Part shown: piece after piece, positions 40,901 through 52,900 of the stretch
How positions within the stretch are numbered: position 1 is the first letter of the stretch
How the letters are laid out: each line of letters begins with the position of its first letter
Assembly: GCA_949752735.1 (NCBI GenBank)
Contig: OX457044.1
Coordinates: 12,256,294-12,320,293 of the forward strand
Source: Lumbricus terrestris
Taxonomy: Eukaryota > Annelida > Clitellata > Crassiclitellata > Lumbricidae
DNA: 64,000 nt
Reading direction: 5' to 3'
Made by a program: the position numbers and the translations under genes
Notes under the pieces: generated by a model
The model's database searches: none
What the model saw: only the letters and a program-made list of their open reading frames with translations
Told to the model about the DNA's origin: nothing

Positions 40901-43900
40901 GTTTCTCAAGAAAGTTATTAATTTTTTTTTCTCTTTGATAGGTTACGCGATTAATTGATGGGTCGTCATCCTCATCATCCTCCTCCTCCTCATCATCCTC
41001 TCTGGGTCTGTCAGGAATTGTAGAGCAGGTCAACCAAGAGATGAAGCTCCACAAATGTATGACCAACTGTTTCTTTACTTCTGCTGATGTGTCTGCCTTT
41101 CTAAACGATCTTCCTGATTTTTATCTCATGTAGAACAAATCCTGAAGGTTGTTTATATCTCGACATGCTGTTGCTGCAATGCCACGCAGAAATTCTGTTG
41201 AAGAAATCAGAGACAGCTGCTGCTCAGCTTTCAGTGACTTTTTAATTTAAAGGAATTTTTGACTCGCATAGGCATTACATGTAATGTAGCGTTGTGTAAA
41301 TCTTCAGCACCCACAAAGACACTGCAGAGAGACCAGCTTATTCACCAGTGCTATAATCAAACGTGGCATGGCTTGATGTGCAAGTTTTAAGGCAGATTTA
41401 ATTTATCTGTGTCGATTGCCATGTCTAACTTAGTTTTGCTTACTTTGACTACTTGGATAAATGTGAACTGGAATAATCGGTCTTTTAAATGCCACTGATA
41501 GTTCTGCAATGATTGTTTGCCCCGATTTCTTCACCATCTGGTTGGCAAAGCAATGGAGTGTTTGAGGGTTAGTGCCGTTCAGTTGCACTGCACTCCAGCA
41601 ATCATTTCAAGACATGTCTTCCACGTTTCTCTTCCATCTGACGTCTGTATTTGCTGCACAGTTTTTTTGTCACCATTTTTCACTGCTAGAAATATGAAAA
41701 GAATGTTAACTCAGGTCACTGATCATGCTAACAGCGGCCAGATTTAGCATCAGGGCTGAAAGTGAGCGGGGTCTGCAACCCGGCATTTGTTTTCACGACC
41801 TGCCGAGTCTTAGCCGGATCGTGTGTTTGACATTTATCATATTTTCGTTTATAATTTGATAAACTCGATCGCAACATGATTTATGTTTTTACCTGTGCAA
41901 TATTTGCATGCTACAGGATTATATAATCTATATTAACCTCCATTTAGATTCAATAGGTCCTACTATAGGCCTACTAGGGAAACTGCTTCTCGTCAGTGTC
42001 AAAATTAGGTCAAAGCACACTAAGACGCATGCCTTTCTTTGCCAATAGATAAGAAGATGTTGTCCAACAAATGGCAAGAGCAGTTTCAGTGGAATTTTCT
42101 TTATGATAAGCTGACTAGTCAAAACTGAAATTAGGAGATAAAGTTCTTTGTTTCTGGATCCATGCAAGGAAAAGATGTTCAAGAGGCTGATTGTGCGATT
42201 GAGGTTGAAGATGGTTGTAACAGCTGACAAGCGGGTGATGTCCACTATTGTCCAGGTCATGTTTCTGGAGTGAAGGTGAGACTAAGAGAGTTTGCCAACC
42301 TGATGGAAAACAGCCTTTGGCGACAGACAAGTTGCCCAAATGAGCAATAAAGTTTACAGAAAGAGAAATGGTTAGTGATGTATGTATGTCGTTGGCTAGA
42401 TTGGACTGAGAAACTGGGAGGAACAAGTGATGGAAAGTATGACGGATAAGAATTTGTGCAGATTTGTTGTTTTGAAGTTGACATGTGTAATTGTGTATGC
42501 TTAGGAAGACAATGTGGTTCATGATTGTATTGTATTGTATCTGACCATTTATAAAGCGCTTCTCGCAGCAAAATCCTTTCAGAAGCGCTCCCAGTGCATC
42601 CACCCCCGTGAAAAATGGCAAGTTTTTAAACGAGAGAAAGATGAGGAAAGACTACCAGAGGGAATTACATAGCGGGGAAGCCCATTCCATAGGGATGGAC
42701 CAATGCAGGCAAATGATCTGGATTGAGACTTGGGGGACGAAGAGGTCAAGTCGATCAGAGGACCTAAGAGGGCGTGCAGCGAAGTGGCAGAAAGGGGCGA
42801 AGTATAAGATCACATAGATACTTCAGAGCAAGACCCAATTGAGACTTAAGAAACAAAATAAGGAAGAAAATGATTCATGAAGAGTGTTGGCTGTCGGGTT
42901 GAGTTGGGGTTCAGGGCAGTCACTTTCTTCGTTCTGTTGGGATGTGGGTGCTCTTGGTATACCCCGCAGTCGATTGAGTCGTGGGCTACGATCGACTTGG
43001 CTCGCGCGACGATCGACTCGATCGACTTCGTCGACTCGCCGACCTCTCAACGACTCGATCGACTTGGCTCGGCCAACGATCGACTCAATCGACTTCGCGG
43101 CGTCGACTTGGCCTAGTTTTGTCTCTTGCTCACCTCTGCAGTTATGTGATCTCAAAATGAAATTATACGATAGTAGATCTGTGTCATAATCTGTGTGACG
43201 TAACAATGAGCCTGATTTCGCATTCTCAGTGAATTTATAGTAGATTTGCACTGTAATTGTAGTGATGTCACATTAGGCCTCGTTTTAGATTCGGTAAATG
43301 AGCTTCAATAATTATTACGGCAGATCTGTGTAATAATCGAAGTGACGTCACAATAGACCTAGTTTATACTCTCAAAATGTACTTCCATAATAGTAGATCT
43401 GTATCGTAATCGAAGTTAGTCACAATTCTCAAAATGAACTTCTTTAATAGTAGGTCTGTATCATGATCGAAGTTAGTCGCAATAGGCCTAGTTTATTCTC
43501 AAAATGAACTTCTTTAATAGTAGGTCTATGTCATGATCGAAGTGACGTCACAATATGCCTACTTTTTATATTCTCATATACTAGACGTATAATAATAGAT
43601 TTGTTACATAATCAGAGCGATGTTGCATTTAAACAGTCCCAGTTTTGTATTATAAAAATGAAATAATATGACAGCAGATCTGTATCAAAATCGAAATGAC
43701 GCCACAATAGACCTAATTTCGTTTTCTCAGTGAACTTATTTAAAAGTATAATTGTATGATCATCGAAGTGCCGTTGACACGAAACGGAGTATCCCCCCCT
43801 GAAAGCTATCCGGGTGGGATGAATTAAGCTATCCCCCGGATGGAATTAACCGGTCTATACTATCCGGGGGGATAAACCATTCTATCCCCTTTCTTGAAAA

Positions 43901-46900
43901 ATGCGCATAATAAAAAAGTTTATGCTGTAATCAAAATTTAAAGTGACTGATTGTTTAAGTGTCCTAAGCAATGCTCAGATAAAGGGAACTCGAATTTATT
44001 TAGTGCCTCTGAGTGTTCTTAAGTGTTTTGAATATTTTAAGTGCTCTAAAAACAGGGCAAAACAAATTATCTAGTAGGAGTAAACATACCTGTTAGTGTC
44101 ATTGCTCAAAACAAAGCAGATGAAAATTAATTTGCCAAAAAAACACGCGGAAGCGACTTGTAAATTTTTTATTTGGGGGGATACAATTAATACAGGGGAA
44201 ACTCTATTTCGTGACACCGTCATAAAAGGCCCCGTTTTATATTCGCAAAATGAACATAATATACTGGTAGATCTGTTTAATAATAATCGAAGTTACGTCA
44301 CAGTAGGTCTTGTTTATATTCTATAAATGCACTTTTATAATAGTTCATTTGTATCATAATCAAATCTATTGTTGTAACGCCCGCCCCTATCGGCCTCCCC
44401 GGAGTCGCCACTTCCGGATCCTCGCTCGATGGGACCGCGTGCTGCTGTGGACGAGCTCTAGAGATAGAGGGAGGACAGGAGGAGGTGACTTCCGGGTTCG
44501 AATCCCAACGATGGAAAGGCGGCCAGTTATTTCGACTGCCGAACTCCCTATATGAAATTGGCGGCCTACTAGCCAATCTATCACTTCTTCGCAATATACC
44601 AGGGTGTGCGAAATCTTTGGGCCTAGCACCCAAAGTTTCTTCCAGGCCGATGGTCGAGTGGTATGGCGCGTCCGCAGTGGTAATAGCGGTGAGGTAACCA
44701 GGGTTCAAATCCACAGCAGGCTTGGGTACCGGCGATGCCTCTAGCCTTTCCAATCGTGATACAACTTCCGTCAGCGCTTCCCTGACATTTAATTGCTCTG
44801 AGGTGATTGCATCCTGCGTATCTCTGACATAAGATTTTACAGAAGAGATTTCCTCTCTTACATTTGATTGCACTGAGGAAATAGCATCGCTAACATTAAA
44901 TTCTACCGTGGAAATCGCCTCTTGCATGTCTCTAGCATTGGTTTGAATAGCTTCATGAGTAGACCTAGCATTGGTTTGAATAGCTTCATGAGTAGACCTA
45001 GCATTGGTTTGTATTGCCTCGAGCAATACCTCCATAGAAGAAGGGGGCCTAGAAGGCTGAGCAGGAGTGACTGGCCTAGACTCCTCCATAGCGCTATAGA
45101 AATGACTTCTATCGTTATAGCTCACAATCAATCAAGTATTCATTCAACATCAGTTGCATTCAATGTCATCAAGGATCAAAGTCAGAGGTTTTATTTAATA
45201 TTTCTTATTATTCACAATCAATTGAATCTTCTATTAGCATCAATTATGTTCAAAGCAATCAAACATAAAAGTCAGTAAGCTCAATTATCAGTTCCTATCC
45301 TTTGTAAAGACATTCAATGAAAATCAAATGCAACAACTCAATGCAAACACCTATCAACCGGAGTATGCCTAAATTAAATCCCGATTGACTCTCAAGTCCC
45401 ACAGCCAATTTCAGTTCAGCCCAAAATATCTTAATAACCGATCGTATTAATTCCCCAATAAAGCGTACCTTATGTCCGGAGACAAGGGACAAAGCCGATC
45501 GTGTGCGAAGAACAGCGACGAAGACGATATCCAAGAGATGCGACGAAACACACAGAAAGGCGTCGAGTTTGAAACGCCCGAAAGGATCAGCTAAATCCGT
45601 CGCTGATTTCACGCAATGAACAACAATTTCGGCTATGTATCCAAGCCGTTTGAGAAAGACGCCCTTAGGCAAACATACGAACAACCGCTTCGCAACACAA
45701 TTTCAGAACGCTGACGATTCGAAGCCCACGATAAATCACTCCGTGTGACAGGGCGAAGAGAGGCCTTGACTGATTAATCCAGGAGTAGATCCAATGCGAA
45801 AGCGAAGGCAAAACTCGCAACAACGCTGATATATTTCTCGCAACAAACTAACTCTTTTATTAAATCGACTCCATGTCGAGAGAGAATGAATCGACAACAA
45901 CGACGCCGAAGACTAGTGTAAGCGGCACTTTATCCTGGCCAAACTTCACTAACTCGATCGAGCCTAAGACTACCAAAAGCCGCAATACATCCAGTTGCCT
46001 TGAAATCCTGTCCACGTCTGTCTGTAGCTCACTATCTTTCTCCTTCTATCTCTCCTTCTGAAAAGCGCCATCTGCCGCTGATCACGTAGGCACCAAATGC
46101 ACCAGTTTAACCCTGTGAAAACGCTGCTATTTTAACACACACGCCTACAGTGTTTCCTTCTCAATCTGTCTCCCTGTCTGTGCTTGTCTGTCTGGCTGTA
46201 TTCCTCGCTCACTCTGTTCATCGGACCACCTCGGAAAATCGTGCGAAAGATAGCTTATTCTCATCGACAGCAAGCGGCACGCTCTTTGAAGACGGCCGAG
46301 GCGTCAATTGCCTTATCGTGGGAAAATACGCGAATCTGAGACGCAGCTGCAGCGCCTACATCAGCGGTCACTGTGACCCGTGTCAAACACGCATCAACAT
46401 TAAAATCTAGGTCACACGAAGCACCGAAATAAAACCATATATATATATATATCAGATCTCTGAAACCGATCAAAAATTAAATAAAATAATAATATAATAA
46501 TATTATCGACCAGAAACCTGTAGCGTAGTTATACGTCGCTACACTGTCTGCGGCCACCCCCAAATTTTAAGATTTCTTTAAATGGGAAAAGACATCTTAA
46601 AATTTCTAGTAAGGCCATACTCCAGTTTTTACATCAAGGATTCAAATGCAAGAATAAAAAATATATGCAATGAACAGTCATCAGCATCATCAAGTTCACA
46701 TTTTAGCGTTAAATGTCAGTTCCAGCGAAAGAAATAAACATTATTATAATTATCATTTTTATCATTATTTTTATATAGCTCCATCGCTAAGAGTTCCGTG
46801 AAGCTCCAAAACATTTATATATATAGTATATGTAAGCTTCCTTCAGTTCAGTTATGCACCAAGAATCCTACGGCAACCATTGACTTAAGAACCCACGACA

Positions 46901-49900
46901 CAGCTACAAAAACCATTAGGCCTACGTTACCTTTACAACAGGTCATCTTATTATTAGGCCACACATGGCATTTATCATCGATTCATCGAGACTCCTTTAG
47001 GCGTTTCACTGTAGGAAAAAGTCTACATTTAAAGACACTCTAAGCAGTTAAACCTAAATCTCTATAATCCCATTAACCTCAACATCTAATAAAGAACAGT
47101 GCTATCATAGCAAATTACCTGAGACTGCACACAGCTTAAGTCTCTAAAAGGCTAATGATTATTACAACTATCCGCAGGCTCTCATCAAAGTTTACCGTAA
47201 AAGACCAAGCCCAATTTCAGCTTAATAAGCCGCTCTCTTCACAACATCTTTCAGTAGGCCTACTTAATTATTAAAAATGCAACCGATTATGCACAGATTT
47301 AAAATAGGCCATTTATACATAGGCTAACGTAACATATTATTGCAATTAACGTTACAAAACAGTCACACAGCGTAACCGTAAAAATCATAGGCCTAAAAAG
47401 ATTATCATGATTTTAATATGAGATCTTAGTCTAAAGCGCAAATCAACAGTTAGGCCACTTTAGTCTATCTTATGCATTTGCATCATCCTTCAGGCAGTCT
47501 ATCATTAGCACATGCATCAGGCCACACACGCGTCAGCGCCTGGGAAAATCATCGGTCGATAATAATCGCCGCTTTTTGATGCGTCGAATCGAGATCTGTG
47601 TCTATTTCCCCACGCCATGCATCTACAGCGTGCGTCTAACACCGTGGGAGTTAGGCAACAAAACATGATCCTTATACATGTAGGTCAAAGTGCATCGTAC
47701 GACTAAGGTCGCGCTGTTTTGCACAAAATAAAATAAGACCTCAAATAAATCCTTTCAGAATTAGGTCAACCGTTAATCTAATCTATAGCTTAATCTTTAC
47801 CATGCTAATCATAGCAGTAAATCTTACATTACAATTCTAGTCAGACTGCAGATTAAATGCAACATTATATTACAACTAGGACAGACGTTCCGAACTTCTT
47901 TCGTCTGTAATAATTAAACACAGAACTTCAGCCGTTAATCGTCGGCGTTCTAATGCGTCGCTCTCAGACTACGCCTCCGCTCTTCCCCCGCTATCTACAA
48001 TTGATCTGTAGAAGCGTGGAAAACTGCTAGGCTACCCATCAACAAGATCAAAATTAGGCCTATTGAACTAACTCGAAATTAGGTCATAGATTCATTCATG
48101 GATCCCAATATTAATCCGCACCGAATAATAATAATATTATTTTACATCCTACGCTACAGGTTTATACGTTCTATGGATCTAATGCAAAATTATATCGGCC
48201 AACTTATACATCGCTTTTATTAAAATTAGGCCTCAAACTGCAAAGCTGATGCAGACAGTACACGGGCTAATCATTAGGCCTAAAGTAGGCCTATCGCTTA
48301 TGCCTCAGCTTTATTAACAGAAGTAGGCCTATAAAATTATGTCAGATCAGACTATATATTTTTTTTATATCCTGCGTCTATCAAATGTGCAATCTAAATA
48401 ATTCATACTAACCAAAACAAGTAGGCCTATGCAGGACTATTAATCAAAGAGCAGCTATGTATATTAATTTCACTGCTGCTAAACTCAAAACCTCGGTTAT
48501 AAGGGGCTATAGAACATTTATAGAGCGCCTCACTGAAGCTAATTAATAAGCAACCATACAATTAATATTATATATATATATGCGATGACAATAGCTACAC
48601 ATATAAAAACACTACCACAGAAATTAGGAGCATTAAAATTTAACTGCACAAATCTCTAAAAGTTATTTTTCATAAATCAGGTTATAGATAGAGCGGGACA
48701 TAGGCCTACTATTTTAACGCAGGTCATAATATCACATAATCACTTCATCATGGCTAATTCCACTGCAAGTCTAAGTTCAAGGTCACATAATCGTGATCAA
48801 TGGCCTTAATTAAAATATGCAGCTTTAGTCAATCTATCTTCATGTCAAATTAATATTTATATAGCGCAATGCAAGAGCAATGACAGTCCAGTTTTCTGTC
48901 TACAGCAGAGGCAATACTGAAATTGTCCATCGCTTCAATGCAAATGCAATGCAATACTAATCTATATCACCATTGCGAACATTAATCAGACAGTCGGTAA
49001 GGCAATACAAATATTAATACTATGCCATACATATATGAAGGCACAACATACGATGCAAGAATACAGTTATTTACACAGTAACACACACATGTAAAGACTT
49101 CCACATGTAAATCAAAAATGTATTCATCAAAATCAAACCAAACCAGTTTTACAGGTGCTTCCTGCATTCAAAATGGCCGCAAATTAAGCGGTCATTCAGC
49201 AAAGTTACCCAGCCGACGTCAAGTTCTCAGGCGGACGAAGTCCGGTCGGTTCTCCCAGCATCCTCCAGATCCGGTCCTCAGGGGGTCCATTGCGAAGCGG
49301 ACAGCTCCTCAAAAGGTGCGAACTGTCGTCACAGTAGAAACAGCGTCGCTCCTCTCTTGGTGAGTTCCGACCACTGTCTCGCCTCCTCGACGATGATGGC
49401 GACCTCCGCGACCGACGCTCCTGGTTCTGCCCGTTCCGCTGGTCCCTGCTCGGCGCTGGAGCGGATCGAACAGCGAACACACGGCCAACGCTGGGGTTGT
49501 CGTGATTCTCGCCCACCGGTTGACTAGGATTGTCGCTAGGTGGGTTTTGCTGCTGTTGCCGAAGAGGGCAGAAGCGTGCTATGTGGTCCGTTACTTGACC
49601 ACACTCGTAGCACCTTCGTGGAAATCGACCGACTTCCGGTTCCGTCTGTTGTCGGTATCTGCACGTCGAACTCCAATGACCTGTTCTATTACAGATCGAA
49701 CAGCGCTGATTGTTCCGCCAGTTGTTTCCGTTTGCGTTGGACCAACCATTTCCATTTGACCCGGTCTGACCTCTCCACGACCCGCGATTATTGTAACTGG
49801 ATTGTGGCGCCGACACTGGTTGTTGCTCCAGCTGTCGCATTATTTGCTCCACCTGCCGTTTCAAAACCCTCATTTCCGAATCTTCTTCTTCCTCTTTAAT

Positions 49901-52900
49901 CGCGTTGATTCGTCCATAACGTCGGTCTTGTTGTTCATGGCCGCCGGCCTCTGCTTTCTGATAGCCGTCCAATCGCATTGCCACCTTGTAGGCTTCGTCG
50001 AGGGATCTCGGTTCTCGCTCTCGGATTTTCAGAGCAAGCGTTCTATCTCTCAGGGCATCCACGAATGCTCGGACGGCAATGGCTTCGCTGTGAGCTGTCG
50101 AGGAACCCGGATAGGCGCGCGTGGAGAGACGTCGAATGTCGTCCACCAGGACGCCCATATCCTCGACGACTTTCTGCTTTCGAGTACTCAGCTGTGTCTG
50201 AAATAAAGCTTGCTGTTCAGCGTTACCATATCGTTCTCGAAGTCGCTGTACCAAAGCCGTCCAAGTGTCCAAGCTATCTGCGGTCGACTCGCTCAGCAAA
50301 TGAGTCGCCGGTTCAACCAATGAGACTACTAATTGGTTCAACCTCTCCTCGTCCGTCCATCTGTTATTCCTGGCGCACACGGAAAATTTTCGTAAGAATG
50401 TTTCAACGTCCGTCTTTCCGCTAAAAGACCCGAGTTTCAGGAATTGTGTTGGCTTAGGAGGAGAAGTCGATGGCTGTTTAACCTCGCCCTCTTTAGCTGT
50501 TGCAGACGCGGTCGGTTCAAGTTCCTTGACTGTTCCCTTTGAACTGATCGACGGTAGCTCCCAGTCGCCGGTCGTTTGCGTTGCGACGGTGGTCGTCGGG
50601 ACTATTTTGATAGGACCGACCGAAACGTTGGTAGGCGCCAATACTTTCGTTTCACCAACCGCAGACGTCGCTTTATTATCGGCCGTCGTTTCATCTCTCT
50701 CCAGAGGTGTCGACTTCATTACCGCCTGACATCGCGGTAGTTCGGCATCACGGCTAAATCCGAAGCTTTGCGCGCCGAGGCACGAACTCGTCCTCGCCGA
50801 TTCCACGACCGTTGGCCACCGAGGAAAGACGGCGTCGCTTGGTCGAAACGAGTCGAAACAGCGAAGCGGGTCAACCCAAACCCGGTTGTCGCTGCTACCG
50901 TAGAGAGCGCTCGGAGTGTAGGTCGGAGCATACCTCCACGGCATGTTTGAATGGTCGGGACGAGCGTATGGTTGCATCCAGTCGACCGTTGCCATCGCCG
51001 CTGGTCCAGGAGGAAGGTCGGGTCGAGCGTAGTCTCGACCAACCATGGTCGAAGTTGCACGACCGTCGAGGACGCAGTCAGGCATTGACTGATAGGTCGG
51101 CATTACCGACGCTGGTTGTGTAAAGTCGACCCGACTCGGTGCCATTTCCACTCTTTGTTGATCGACATGTGCGAGCGACGCTTGCAGCCTCCATTGCGGA
51201 TCAGGTCGAGGATACTCGACGTGAGGGAGCGACGAAGAGGCCAAAGGAACTGGGTTGACCTTATCACCCCCCTCCCGTGACAATTTATTAGCGATCGGTT
51301 TATTCATATCCAAATTTCTAAACTCCGGTTGCTGTGCTGCATGCATTCTGTTATCAATTATTTTAACAGTTTTAGGTCTAGATTCCATTATCTTGCTGAT
51401 CTCAACGTCTACACTACCATCATCAGACATTATTTCCACATTATCAGCAAATTCCCTTTCCTTCCTTCTTTCAAAAGAAATTGCCATTTCGCCTCTTCTA
51501 TCATAGTCAGTTTCCTCTTCTAACCTATCATCGCCAAAATCTCTAGAACTAATTTGACCCCACTGGCTGGGACCAATTGTAACGCCCGCCCCTATCGGCC
51601 TCCCCGGAGTCGCCACTTCCGGATCCTCGCTCGATGGGACCGCGTGCTGCTGTGGACGAGCTCTAGAGATAGAGGGAGGACAGGAGGAGGTGACTTCCGG
51701 GTTCGAATCCCAACGATGGAAAGGCGGCCAGTTATTTCGACTGCCGAACTCCCTATATGAAATTGGCGGCCTACTAGCCAATCTATCACTTCTTCGCAAT
51801 ATACCAGGGTGTGCGAAATCTTTGGGCCTAGCACCCAAAGTTTCTTCCAGGCCGATGGTCGAGTGGTATGGCGCGTCCGCAGTGGTAATAGCGGTGAGGT
51901 AACCAGGGTTCAAATCCACAGCAGGCTTGGGTACCGGCGATGCCTCTAGCCTTTCCAATCGTGATACAACTTCCGTCAGCGCTTCCCTGACATTTAATTG
52001 CTCTGAGGTGATTGCATCCTGCGTATCTCTGACATAAGATTTTACAGAAGAGATTTCCTCTCTTACATTTGATTGCACTGAGGAAATAGCATCGCTAACA
52101 TTAAATTCTACCGTGGAAATCGCCTCTTGCATGTCTCTAGCATTGGTTTGAATAGCTTCATGAGTAGACCTAGCATTGGTTTGAATAGCTTCATGAGTAG
52201 ACCTAGCATTGGTTTGTATTGCCTCGAGCAATACCTCCATAGAAGAAGGGGGCCTAGAAGGCTGAGCAGGAGTGACTGGCCTAGACTCCTCCATAGCGCT
52301 ATAGAAATGACTTCTATCGTTATAGCTCACAATCAATCAAGTATTCATTCAACATCAGTTGCATTCAATGTCATCAAGGATCAAAGTCAGAGGTTTTATT
52401 TAATATTTCTTATTATTCACAATCAATTGAATCTTCTATTAGCATCAATTATGTTCAAAGCAATCAAACATAAAAGTCAGTAAGCTCAATTATCAGTTCC
52501 TATCCTTTGTAAAGACATTCAATGAAAATCAAATGCAACAACTCAATGCAAACACCTATCAACCGGAGTATGCCTAAATTAAATCCCGATTGACTCTCAA
52601 GTCCCACAGCCAATTTCAGTTCAGCCCAAAATATCTTAATAACCGATCGTATTAATTCCCCAATAAAGCGTACCTTATGTCCGGAGACAAGGGACAAAGC
52701 CGATCGTGTGCGAAGAACAGCGACGAAGACGATATCCAAGAGATGCGACGAAACACACAGAAAGGCGTCGAGTTTGAAACGCCCGAAAGGATCAGCTAAA
52801 TCCGTCGCTGATTTCACGCAATGAACAACAATTTCGGCTATGTATCCAAGCCGTTTGAGAAAGACGCCCTTAGGCAAACATACGAACAACCGCTTCGCAA

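Noticed and set aside
44651..44720. Ser/Leu-type tRNA gene in the LTR
   Set aside because: Promoter boxes only, no closing acceptor stem, and present in both LTRs; read as a captured SINE head.
44298..45131. 277-codon minus-strand ORF as a separate gene
   Set aside because: It is the 3' LTR copy of the gag start, running out into the satellite.
49502..50424. overlapping plus-strand ORFs of 85-148 codons
   Set aside because: Antisense shadows of the GC-richer gag coding sequence, with no domain or start context.
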